Positions 57,058 through 64,000 of a stretch of 64,000 nt of DNA are shown here, one piece after another. This DNA is from Pseudomonas asuensis (GTDB lineage Bacteria > Pseudomonadota > Gammaproteobacteria > Pseudomonadales > Pseudomonadaceae). The translations under genes and the position numbers were made by a program. Position 1 is the stretch's first letter. The number at the start of each line of letters is the position of its first letter. Location: positions 124,001-188,000 of the forward strand of contig NZ_BMNW01000001.1 in the NCBI RefSeq assembly GCF_014646755.1, in the 5' to 3' direction. The notes beneath the pieces were generated by a model that saw only the letters and a list, made by a program, of their open reading frames with translations, did no database searches and was not told the DNA's origin.

Positions 57058-57531
57058 ATGGACCAGTATGACCGACAGATCATAAATGCCTTGCTTGACA
57101 ATGGCAGGGCCTCCTTTGCCGACCTGGCGCGGCGGGTCAATCTTTCAGCCCCCGCAGTAGCAGAACGTGTTGCAAAGCTTGAGGCCAGCGGCGTCATTAC
57201 TGGATATCACGCGTCAGTCAATCTGAAAGCGCTCGGTCAGCCCATAGAATGTCTGATTTCGGTAACCCTGAACAAGCCCACCAGCGACAAGCTATTTGAT
57301 GAGTTGGCTGCCATACCCCAACTCATTGCCTGCCATCGTGTAACGGGTGAATCCTGCGTCGTCCTGCGGGCAGCGGTTGCAGACATGGCTGAACTGGAAG
57401 CCCTGATTGATCGACTGATGCGCCACGGCATGAGCAAGACGTCGATCATTCTCTCGACGCCTTTCGAACGACGAACACCAACCCTGCTGTACCCGTCAAC
57501 CGAGCTGCCACGCTCTATTCGTCGCGCCTGA
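57058..57531 (+). CDS. Lrp/AsnC-family transcriptional regulator
   Basis: A 157-residue regulator: an N-terminal helix-turn-helix (YDRQIINALLDNGRASFADL, then RVNLSAPAVAERVAKLEASG) and a C-terminal RAM domain that binds amino acids and builds octamers (VNLKALGQPIECLISVTL, VTGESCVVLRAAV). GGAGG precedes the ATG. It is divergent from the YedA-like exporter gene, an arrangement common for amino acid efflux pairs, so it may be the local regulator. Confidence 0.92.
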   Translation: MDQYDRQIINALLDNGRASFADLARRVNLSAPAVAERVAKLEASGVITGYHASVNLKALGQPIECLISVTLNKPTSDKLFDELAAIPQLIACHRVTGESCVVLRAAVADMAELEALIDRLMRHGMSKTSIILSTPFERRTPTLLYPSTELPRSIRRA

Positions 57532-57534
57532 TAC

Positions 57535-58011
57535 TCAGCGCAAAAGCAGCCCGTCATCAATCACGACGTACTCATCCGCTGCCCGGATCAAGGCATGCGC
57601 TGTAAGGCCGGGCGCGCCGTAGACGCGAGTATGAACCCCGTAGCAGTGCCGGACTTTTTCCAGTAACAGGTCAAAGTCGCCATCTCCTGACGCCAGGACG
57701 ATTTCGTCCACCTTGGGAGCAGCGTCCAGGACATCGATCGTGATGCCTACGTCCCAGTCGCCTTTGGCAGAGCCGTCGCTACGCTGGATATAAGGCTTGA
57801 GCTTTACAGTAAACCCCAGATTACGAAGGATCTGCTGGAACTGTTGTTGTCGGCTATCCCCCCGCTCGATGGCATAGGCTGAAGCGAAAACCAGTTCGCC
57901 TCGTTGCGAGATTTCCTTCAGGAAGTTCGCATAATTGAAGTGGCAGCCATGCGTATGGCGAACCGTGTAATAGATATTCTGAACATCAACGAACACAGCA
58001 ATCTTCTTCAC
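57535..58011 (-). CDS. NYN-domain protein (LabA/DUF88 type)
   Basis: A 158-residue protein with the PIN-like NYN nuclease fold: IAVFVDVQNIYYTVR at the N-terminus (first acidic residue), KGDWDVGITIDVLDAA, and VLASGDGDFDLLLEKVR, giving the conserved Asp cluster that binds metal. Family members are putative ribonucleases or RNA-processing factors. I choose GTG at 58011 because GGGAG lies upstream and family proteins begin VKKIAVFVDVQN; in-frame ATGs at 58041 and 58050 lack ribosome sites. The long open frame beyond is antisense-like noise over the DUF2076 gene. Confidence 0.85.
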   Translation of the reverse strand: MKKIAVFVDVQNIYYTVRHTHGCHFNYANFLKEISQRGELVFASAYAIERGDSRQQQFQQILRNLGFTVKLKPYIQRSDGSAKGDWDVGITIDVLDAAPKVDEIVLASGDGDFDLLLEKVRHCYGVHTRVYGAPGLTAHALIRAADEYVVIDDGLLLR

Positions 58012-58133
58012 AACACTCCCATCGACTAACGTCGCGTACATCAAGGTCATTTCTGTTCGGGTCACTCCGCCCCGATACGCTCTCCTATCGCTAGCCTGAA
58101 AGCCGCTGTTACAGAATAGGCCACTTGAAACGA

Positions 58134-58159
58134 CAAAGGCAGCCAATTGGCTGCCTTTG
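58134..58159. terminator. 26-base palindromic terminator after the DUF2076 gene
   Basis: CAAAGGCAGCC, AATT, GGCTGCCTTTG is a perfect hairpin, 15 bases past the DUF2076 stop on the minus strand. The tail TCGTTT is a weak T-run, so some read-through into the NYN gene is possible. Confidence 0.7.
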
Positions 58160-58174
58160 CTTTCAAAAGGTCGA

Positions 58175-58915
58175 TTAGATGAACTGATCGTCATCTCCAC
58201 TATCGTCGAAGAAGCCACTGTCGTCGCTTCCGTAATCGGCTTGCTGGAAGCCGCCATCACTGAAGCCATCATCATAGCCACCGCCAGTGTCGCTGGCCTG
58301 CGTCCAACCACTGTCCTGGCTCCCAGTATCGCTGGCCAAATCTGCCGCAGGTTCTTCATTGATGATATTGACGATTTCCTGCGGCTGGGAATCGTGGAAC
58401 ATGCTGGAAATAGTTTCCGCCAGCAATACACCGCCGGCCACACCCACAGCAGTCTGCATTGCTCCCCCTAAAAAGCTGCCCGCCCGGGAGGGCGCTGCCG
58501 GTGCGGCATTGTAGCCATACCCTGGATTAGGCTGACCATATCCTGGCGCCTGGCCATAGGAAGGCGCCTGACGCGGACCGGGTTCGTTCCAGCCACCACG
58601 GGACGCCTGAGCGTGAGAGTGGGACTGCTGCGAGCTTCCGCCAAACAAATTGGACAAGAACCCGCCGTTGTTCGATTTGCTTTGTTGCATTTGCCCCACT
58701 TGCGCTTCCAGCTCGCGTACACGCTGATCCAGCCGCTTGAGTGCAGCTTCCTGAATCAGAATGACCTGAGCCATGTAGTAGGGGGCCGTTGGCTGCTGAT
58801 GCAGCCGCTCCTGGATATAAGCCTCCGCCTGAGGGTCGCGGTTGGCAGTCTGAGCCTCCGCTTCTTTCAGGCGCGTAAACAGGCCTTCGATCAGTTGTTT
58901 CTCTTCAGATTGCAT
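58175..58915 (-). CDS. DUF2076 protein
   Basis: A 246-residue DUF2076 family protein. The N-terminal helical part (EEKQLIEGLFTRLKEAEAQT, AALKRLDQRVRELEAQV) is coiled coil. It is followed by a Gly/Gln/Pro-rich low-complexity region (SYGQAPGYGQPNPGYGY), a hydrophobic Ala/Gly helix (GAMQTAVGVAGGVLLAETIS) and an acidic Asp/Gly/Phe-rich tail (SGFFDDSGDDDQFI). It is a periplasmic or ligand-binding-like family of unknown role. Not obviously exported. A terminator hairpin follows. Confidence 0.85.
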   Translation of the reverse strand: MQSEEKQLIEGLFTRLKEAEAQTANRDPQAEAYIQERLHQQPTAPYYMAQVILIQEAALKRLDQRVRELEAQVGQMQQSKSNNGGFLSNLFGGSSQQSHSHAQASRGGWNEPGPRQAPSYGQAPGYGQPNPGYGYNAAPAAPSRAGSFLGGAMQTAVGVAGGVLLAETISSMFHDSQPQEIVNIINEEPAADLASDTGSQDSGWTQASDTGGGYDDGFSDGGFQQADYGSDDSGFFDDSGDDDQFI

Positions 58916-59094
58916 GTGACCTCCCGAGGACGGCCAAAAAAAGAAAACTTGGGCGCCGTAGACCTGCGCAAGTGTTCATGAATATTTAGTCATGGCTCGC
59001 TTATAGGTACGTAGCTGGCAGCGAGCCGGTCTACTATAAATGCTGATCAGCACCTGATATTTCAATCCTGCTGCTGTCGCTATTCAGTATTGAT

Positions 59095-60450
59095 TCAGCT
59101 CGATATCTCTTTACTGGGCGACGTGCCGCGGAAGGCATCCTTCTGCTTGACCTCATCCAGTTTTACAGGTCGCCCGGTTTTGGCTGACTCATACAGGGCC
59201 TCCATGATGCGCTGGTCCTGCAACCCCTCCTCACCCGGGGTATAGGGTTTTTTGCCGGTTACGACACACTCGGCAAAATGATCCATTTCGATAGCAAACT
59301 GATTCTTGTCCGGGGCGTTGATCTGCTCTACCACCGGCGCCACGAATTCAGTCGTTGTTTCTGACTCCTGGCTACGCTTGAGCTGAAGGTTGCGATAGGA
59401 AAACGCAGGGTCCATTTCCACCCAGCCTTTATCGCCTACTACTCGATAACGCTTGGAGTTGAATGTGGAATAGCTTGTCATGCACTGTGCGTGTACCCCG
59501 CCAGGGAAACGCATCTGCCAAAGCATGGCTTCCTCGACTTCCTTAAAACGAGGATCATCTGGTGTGCTGTACATCGTGGCGAACACCTCGACTGGCTCCT
59601 CCCCCAGAAGAAAACGCGCCGTGTTCAAGCAGTACAGTCCTATATCCGGCAGGGCTCCGCCGCCTGCCAAAGCCTTCTTGTGCCGCCACTGATCAACGTT
59701 TTCCTTAGACTGATTCTGACAGTTCGCCATCTCCAGCAGCTTTACAGTGCCAAGCCCGGTTCCATTACGCAGCCACTCCATAACCTGCCGATTACGCGGT
59801 TCGTACTGGATACGGTAAGCCACCATTAGCAGTCGATTAGCCTGGGCACAGGCGTCGATCATCTCCTGGCATTCCTTTACGGAATTGGCCATGGGCTTCT
59901 CGCACAAGACGTGCTTGCCAGCCCTGGCGGCGCGCAGGGTGAACTCATGGTGCATATTGTTGGGCAACACGATATAGACAATATGAACGTCCGGGTTGTC
60001 GCGGATCTGGTCGAAGGTCTGATAGTTATAAAGACCACTTTCGGGAACATTGTACATCTGGGCGACCCGCATCGCCTTTTCACGGTCTCCGCTGACCAGT
60101 GCAGTCACCTTGCAACGTTTGGAAGAGGCGAAGGCAGGCAGGATTTCTTCCAACGATAAACGTCCCAGTCCTACCACTGCGACACCAACGCGCTGGTCGC
60201 GCCCTAGTTGAACCGGCATGTCCGTTTTATCGCTTTTGCCTTCCTGCATATGTGGCAGCGTAATGGGCTTGGGTAACTGCGCTGCGGGCTGCCCTGCGCC
60301 TCCTGTAGGCACCGCCTGCGCAGCGCCTGATGTATTCTGTGCCCACGCATTGTTGCTGGTGAGGCCAAGTACACCGGCAGCTACCGCCCCCTGCCCGGCA
60401 TACATGAGAAATTTACGACGTCCGCTCAGGCTATCTGATGCATTGCTCAT
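59095..60450 (-). CDS. Tat-exported Gfo/Idh/MocA-family oxidoreductase (GFOR-like)
   Basis: A 451-residue NAD(P)-dependent oxidoreductase with a twin-arginine signal, SGRRKFLMYAGQG (R11, R12), and a hydrophobic stretch ending in AWAQ. The core has VAVVGLGRLSLEEILPAF (nucleotide-binding), HVLCEKPMANSVKE (EKP motif) and WRHKKALAGGGALPDIGLYC (catalytic region). This matches periplasmic glucose-fructose oxidoreductase relatives that keep the cofactor bound after Tat export. The substrate is not certain. AGGAGA precedes ATG 60450; the upstream frame is not supported. It is divergent from the isochorismatase-like gene. Confidence 0.88.
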   Translation of the reverse strand: MSNASDSLSGRRKFLMYAGQGAVAAGVLGLTSNNAWAQNTSGAAQAVPTGGAGQPAAQLPKPITLPHMQEGKSDKTDMPVQLGRDQRVGVAVVGLGRLSLEEILPAFASSKRCKVTALVSGDREKAMRVAQMYNVPESGLYNYQTFDQIRDNPDVHIVYIVLPNNMHHEFTLRAARAGKHVLCEKPMANSVKECQEMIDACAQANRLLMVAYRIQYEPRNRQVMEWLRNGTGLGTVKLLEMANCQNQSKENVDQWRHKKALAGGGALPDIGLYCLNTARFLLGEEPVEVFATMYSTPDDPRFKEVEEAMLWQMRFPGGVHAQCMTSYSTFNSKRYRVVGDKGWVEMDPAFSYRNLQLKRSQESETTTEFVAPVVEQINAPDKNQFAIEMDHFAECVVTGKKPYTPGEEGLQDQRIMEALYESAKTGRPVKLDEVKQKDAFRGTSPSKEISS

Positions 60451-60582
60451 AAGGGTCTCCTGAAAGTAGGCTCTGTGTTCAGAAGGCTCGCAAAACACGC
60501 AAGTTCCTTGCATTTGTTACAAGACATAGATAGCCGACTAAGGGTAAGTACTGCCTTTTAAGAGCCATCCTAGAGCGCTTTC

Positions 60583-61152
60583 ATGAACAACAGGTCTGCT
60601 GCTTTACTGATCATTGATCAGCAACAAGGTATCCACTCACCGGCACTGGGACCCCGAAACCACCCTGAAGCCGAGCAGCGGATTGCGGCATTGCTCGCCA
60701 TATGGCGTAAGCAGGGCTGGCCCATCGTGCATGTCCGCCATATTTCCCGTAATCCGCAATCCGTTTTTGCACCGGGTCAGCCGGGCGCTGAGTTCCAGCC
60801 CCTCCTCAGTCCCTTGCCTCAGGAAATGGTTTTCGAAAAAAATGTAACCGATGCGTTTATCCATAGCGGTCTTGAACGCTGGCTCCATGCACGCGCTATC
60901 AATCAGGTTGTGATTACAGGCGTAGCCAGCGAAAATTCGGTGGAGGCGACTGCCCGGACGGCCAGCAACCTGGGATTTGCCACGTGTGTGGTAGAGGATG
61001 CCTGTTATACCTTTGCTAAAACGGATTTTTACGGCACGCCTCGTAGTGCCAAGGAGGTTCACGCCATGGCCATGTCCAACCTGCAACAAGAATATGCTGA
61101 GGTCATGACAACTGCTCAACTGCTGTCAGGTCTCGGCTTTACCCTGTCATAA
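60583..61152 (+). CDS. Isochorismatase-fold hydrolase homologue with Ser in place of the catalytic Cys
   Basis: A 189-residue isochorismatase-like protein. Asp12 (LLIIDQQQG) and Lys86 (FEKNVTDAF) of the usual Asp-Lys-Cys triad are present, but the nucleophile position in ITGVASENSVEATARTA is Ser119, not Cys. A NSVEATxR subgroup lacking the Cys is known to me from other bacteria, so this is not a lone mutation, yet the reaction is unclear. Starts just after a divergent promoter region and ends at a strong terminator. Confidence 0.82.
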   Translation: MNNRSAALLIIDQQQGIHSPALGPRNHPEAEQRIAALLAIWRKQGWPIVHVRHISRNPQSVFAPGQPGAEFQPLLSPLPQEMVFEKNVTDAFIHSGLERWLHARAINQVVITGVASENSVEATARTASNLGFATCVVEDACYTFAKTDFYGTPRSAKEVHAMAMSNLQQEYAEVMTTAQLLSGLGFTLS

Positions 61153-61179
61153 AACGGCTGATAAAGCCGTTCCGTTTTT
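61153..61179 (+). terminator. Intrinsic terminator after the isochorismatase-like gene
   Basis: AACGGCT (61153-61159) pairs with AGCCGTT (61165-61171) around GATAA, followed by CCGTTTTTA. It lies 17 bases before the next ATG. Confidence 0.8.
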
Positions 61180-61195
61180 ATCGGACAAGCGAGTA

Positions 61196-61840
61196 ATGAC
61201 GCCCTTCAATATCCTGCGTGATGCACTGTATTTTTTTACCCGGCACCTGTTTTCGCTGTTAACCCTTTGCCTGCCCTGGCTGATCATCGAAAGCGTGGCA
61301 CGCTGGCAGGTTGTTCAGCACTTCGGTACTGAAGGCGGTCTCTGGGAGCTATTGGTTGGCGTGATGTTCTATCCGATTTATACCGGATCACTCATCCTGT
61401 TCCTGAACGCACGCAGCCATGGCCACATGCCTCCGGCAACCGAGTTGTGGGGCCTCGCCCTTCGCCTCTGGCCTCGCTTTGCCATCATGGCCGGCCTGGT
61501 TGCTTCGCTGGTTGTGCTCGGTTTTTCGCTAATGATCGTGCCGGGCTTTTTTATCATGGTGAAGTTTGCCTTTGCCGAACCGATGCTGGTCCTACGCGGT
61601 ATGGCCCCGCTAGAGGCCATGAGCGCAAGTTTTCAGAAGACCCGCGGGCACTTCCTGACCCTGCTACCGCTGATCTTGATCACGCTCTTGCCGGCCTGGC
61701 TATTGGATGCCTGGATCAGCAGCCGCTTTGCCGATGCGCCAGTCCTGCAGATCGCCCTGCAAAGCCTATCCGGGCTGTTTCAGCTTATTTCCTCAATTGC
61801 TGTATTTCGCCTGTTCATGATGGCTGACCGCTCGTCTTGA
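61196..61840 (+). CDS. YciC-family inner-membrane protein
   Basis: A 214-residue protein with about five or six membrane helices, matching the UPF0259 YciC family: the N-terminal FNILRDALYFFTRHLFSLLTL (part), FYPIYTGSLILFLNARSHG, and the motif PGFFIMVKFAFAEPMLVLRGMAPLEAM (part) with SFQKTRGHF. Function unknown. The ribosome site is weak (GCGAGTA). A GGCGGG/CCCGCC hairpin follows at 61897-61915, in the gap to the response regulator. Confidence 0.85.
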   Translation: MTPFNILRDALYFFTRHLFSLLTLCLPWLIIESVARWQVVQHFGTEGGLWELLVGVMFYPIYTGSLILFLNARSHGHMPPATELWGLALRLWPRFAIMAGLVASLVVLGFSLMIVPGFFIMVKFAFAEPMLVLRGMAPLEAMSASFQKTRGHFLTLLPLILITLLPAWLLDAWISSRFADAPVLQIALQSLSGLFQLISSIAVFRLFMMADRSS

Positions 61841-61896
61841 AGCCATCAAGTCTCAAGCCAGGCGGCCGTTATCCTTAAGGCGGGTCTTCCCATACA

Positions 61897-61915
61897 GGCG
61901 GGGCTAGATCCCGCC
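61897..61915 (+). terminator. Possible weak terminator hairpin
   Basis: GGCGGG (61897-61902) pairs with CCCGCC (61910-61915) over a 7-base loop; the tail ATAACAATAAATA has no T-run. Its role is uncertain. Confidence 0.35.
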
Positions 61916-61957
61916 ATAACAATAAATACGCCTGGTCAGCGTGCGGAGTGTATAGCC

Positions 61958-63301
61958 ATGAGCGAGCTCCTGACTGTCCCTGTGTCATCGCCTACCGTGC
62001 TGCTCGTTGATGAAGACCCCAGCACGCTCTCTCATCTTGAGGCCTTGCTGGCAAGCCTGAGCTGTAGCGTTTATGCCGTCCACGACGGACCGGAAGCACT
62101 GGCATTGCTGGACCAGCACCCCATTGATCTCGTGATTTCCGACGCGCGTATCGCAGGCGTGGACGGCGCTTCCTTCATGGCTGCCGTACAAGCGCGCAAT
62201 CCTGGCTGCCTGCGTATTCTGCTGACCAGCCAGCCAGACCTTGCCACCCTGATCGACGCCATCAACGCAGGCGAGATCTACCACTACTTCAGCAAGCCCT
62301 GGCACCCTGGCGAATTACGCTTGAATGTGCAAAAAGCACTTGCCTATCAGCAGGCACGACACGAGCGCCATCGACTCGAAGCACTTACTCGGGACCAGAA
62401 CGCCCAGCTTCGCCAACTCAACGAAACCCTGGAAAAACGAGTGGAGGCCCGTACCGCGGAGCTTCAACAGACGGCGGATATGCTGGACCTCTCTTTTGCC
62501 GAGCTGCACCGCAGCTATGTCACCAGTACAGAAGTCTTTTCTCTACTTATCAACCAGCGGTTACCCAAGGACAAGCAAGCGAATGCGCAGGTCATCGCCT
62601 TGATACGCGCCCACTGCGAACACTCTGCATTCGATGAAAGCACTACACGCATCCTGTCGATGGCGGCTGCGCTGTACAACATTGGCAAACTGGCGTGGAA
62701 CGATGCGTTGATTACCACCCCATACGAACACTTGCATCCTAACGAGCGCGAAACCTACCGCCAGTACCCGGCCAAGAGCGAGTCTCTGTTGATGACGCTT
62801 GAGCCTCTGCAAGACAGTGCTCATTTGATTCGTCATCATCAGGAACGCTGGGACGGTAACGGCTTTCCAGATCATCTCAAAGGTGAGGCGATTCCGTTGG
62901 GGGCTCGGCTGCTCAAGCTTGCCATTGACTTCGTCGAGCTACAGCTGGGCCTGATCATGGACCGACGCCTGAATCACGATGAGGCATTGCTGTTTATCCG
63001 CAAATATGCGGGCAAACTATATGATCCTGAACTGGTGGAACCCTTCATCAAAACCTGTATACGCTGCCTGCCACATGTACGAATTGGTGATCCGAACATC
63101 CATGCGCTGAATACACATCAGCTCCGGGCTGGCATGATCCTGGCCAGCAATCTCCATGCAGACAATGGGATGCTCTTACTGAACGAAGGCAAAGTGCTGA
63201 CCCTGCCCCTGATTGACAAGTTGATCGCCTTCGAGGACATCGAAGGCGGACACTACACCGTACTCACCAGACTTCCTGCTGAAGGACGTCCGGCCGCATA
63301 A
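61958..63301 (+). CDS. Response regulator with a degenerate HD-GYP domain
   Basis: A 447-residue RpfG-like protein. Residues 14-130 are a receiver with VLLVDEDP and phospho-acceptor D62 (LVISDARIAGVDG), Thr/Ser at LLTSQPD, and the FSKPW Lys. A coiled coil (RQLNETLEKRVEARTAELQQ) leads to an HD-GYP-type domain. There the metal HD motif is lost: LYNIGK (239-244) replaces LHDIGK. HHQERWDGNGFP (292-303) keeps HH and WDG but the GYP triplet is GFP. It should not hydrolyse cyclic di-GMP in the usual way and may be a binding or signalling scaffold. A C-terminal extension (about 380-447) follows. Confidence 0.85.
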   Translation: MSELLTVPVSSPTVLLVDEDPSTLSHLEALLASLSCSVYAVHDGPEALALLDQHPIDLVISDARIAGVDGASFMAAVQARNPGCLRILLTSQPDLATLIDAINAGEIYHYFSKPWHPGELRLNVQKALAYQQARHERHRLEALTRDQNAQLRQLNETLEKRVEARTAELQQTADMLDLSFAELHRSYVTSTEVFSLLINQRLPKDKQANAQVIALIRAHCEHSAFDESTTRILSMAAALYNIGKLAWNDALITTPYEHLHPNERETYRQYPAKSESLLMTLEPLQDSAHLIRHHQERWDGNGFPDHLKGEAIPLGARLLKLAIDFVELQLGLIMDRRLNHDEALLFIRKYAGKLYDPELVEPFIKTCIRCLPHVRIGDPNIHALNTHQLRAGMILASNLHADNGMLLLNEGKVLTLPLIDKLIAFEDIEGGHYTVLTRLPAEGRPAA

Positions 63302-63309
63302 GCGGCCGG
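63290..63309. terminator. Bidirectional hairpin between convergent genes
   Basis: CCGGCCGC (63290-63297) and GCGGCCGG (63302-63309) form a perfect stem with ATAA as loop; the response regulator stop codon lies in the loop. It is 10 bases from the end of the YaiL-like gene. Confidence 0.6.
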
Positions 63310-63318
63310 ATTCTGGTA

Positions 63319-63858
63319 TTACCACATCAGATCATCAGGGATCTGATACGCGGCATATGGATCGTCCGCATCCGGTGCCTCATTCTGCACATTAAGCAAC
63401 ACGACCCGGCGCGGGTCGCGCTCCTGAATGCGCTCGGCCGTTGCACGAGGCACTACATCATAACGACCTTCATGTCGCACGATACCCAGGCTGCCCCTGC
63501 TTAATTTCTCACGCATCAAGGCATTGACGGGGACGCGCTTGACCTTTTTGTCATCTACGAAATTATAGTAATCGTCGCTTTCAAGCTTAGGCAGGCGGCT
63601 GCCTTCAATCAGCTGCTTGATCTGAGCCTGCTCAGCCTTGCGCCGCTTCTTTTCTTCCTGTTGACGATTAAGCTCCTGATCACGGGCGAGCTTTTCAGCA
63701 TTGGCCTGCTGGGCCGCCAGTTTCTGGGATTCATCTTTCTCAGCCTGCCCGCGGTGCTCCATACGGGTTTGCTTCTGTTTTTGCTTGGCAGCCTGCTTGG
63801 CCTGTTTCTCGTTGACCAAACCCGCCTTTAGGAGCTGGTCGCGCAAAGACATACTCAT
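63319..63858 (-). CDS. DUF2058 protein (YaiL-like)
   Basis: A 179-residue hydrophilic nucleoprotein-like protein. The N-terminus SLRDQLLKAGLVNEKQAKQ is followed by a Lys/Gln/Glu-rich helical region and then YYNFVDDKKVKRVPVNALMR and RRVVLLNVQ, ending DPYAAYQIPDDLMW. The end matches E. coli YaiL (DPYADFKVPDDLMW). Function unknown. Two close starts are possible (63858 and 63852). The upstream 140 bases to the window end hold no gene I can support. Confidence 0.9.
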   Translation of the reverse strand: MSMSLRDQLLKAGLVNEKQAKQAAKQKQKQTRMEHRGQAEKDESQKLAAQQANAEKLARDQELNRQQEEKKRRKAEQAQIKQLIEGSRLPKLESDDYYNFVDDKKVKRVPVNALMREKLSRGSLGIVRHEGRYDVVPRATAERIQERDPRRVVLLNVQNEAPDADDPYAAYQIPDDLMW

Positions 63859-64000
63859 GGGTGCAACTCGTTCTAAAGCCCGTCGGGCGGGCATGTTACG
63901 TTAAAAGACACATAGTACCCGGACGGTTGCCCCCTAGGCCAGCCGACAATCGGAATCGTCATATTTCATCAGTCATCCTGCGCATTGATTTTGCGCAGTG

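Noticed and set aside
58050-58443. N-terminal extension of the NYN protein
   Set aside because: It runs antisense-free but in another frame through the DUF2076 gene tail and a terminator palindrome; sequence is low-complexity and the family N-terminus begins at the GTG at 58011.

Overview
The window is chromosomal DNA of a moderately GC-rich gammaproteobacterium. I see no rRNA, tRNA, CRISPR array, phage block or insertion sequence. The lineage call rests on the recC-recB-recD operon, rmuC, rhlE, tesB, and YciC-, YaiL- and YiaF-type proteins. Several PAS hybrid kinases and a GTAGGTTGGAT-type intergenic repeat fit a Pseudomonadales/Oceanospirillales-like environmental bacterium. I cannot name the genus.

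Layout. 1-2.5 kb: C-terminal end of an FtsH-like M41 protease, a long promoter-bearing leader, and an ACS-family MFS permease. 2.5-13.7 kb (minus strand): rmuC, then the recCBD operon joined by ATGA overlaps. 14-23.4 kb: an SDR, a convergent FCD-type GntR regulator, and divergent from it a complete non-phosphorylative L-fucose operon. That operon encodes 2-keto-3-deoxy-fuconate dehydrogenase, diketo-deoxy-fuconate hydrolase, L-fuconate dehydratase, fuconolactonase, L-fucose dehydrogenase, a RhaM-type mutarotase, an MFS permease and FucP. Together they would take up fucose and convert it to pyruvate and lactate. 23.6-32 kb: envelope and signalling genes (YiaF-like lipoprotein, chemoreceptor, alpha/beta hydrolase, YegS-like lipid kinase, SdiA-regulated protein, an ion channel with an altered filter). 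32-37.6 kb: two adjacent hybrid histidine kinases with the same catalytic core but different sensory N-termini. 37.6-38.8 kb: an EamA exporter preceded by a possible leader-peptide attenuator. 38.8-40.3 kb: gene-poor DNA with one small gene, one candidate micro-ORF and one apparently frameshifted small gene. 40.3-46.2 kb: a Cache-type chemoreceptor, Nudix hydrolase with a small coupled coiled-coil protein, TesB, a SagB-type oxidoreductase and a GNAT. 46.5-48.8 kb: a LOV blue-light hybrid histidine kinase whose stop codon overlaps the start of an ExoD-family gene. 48.8-64 kb: HDAC-like deacetylase, two flavoproteins, hemerythrin, RhlE, glutathione-independent formaldehyde dehydrogenase, DMT exporter, Lrp regulator, NYN and DUF2076 proteins, a Tat-exported GFOR-like oxidoreductase, an isochorismatase homologue lacking the catalytic Cys, YciC, a degenerate HD-GYP response regulator and a YaiL-like protein.

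The most interesting points are the LOV kinase-ExoD coupling, the possible attenuator before the EamA gene, the interrupted small gene near 40 kb, the kinase pair with swapped sensor ends, and the degenerate HD-GYP protein. All assignments come from reading sequence and recalled family motifs; no database search was run.
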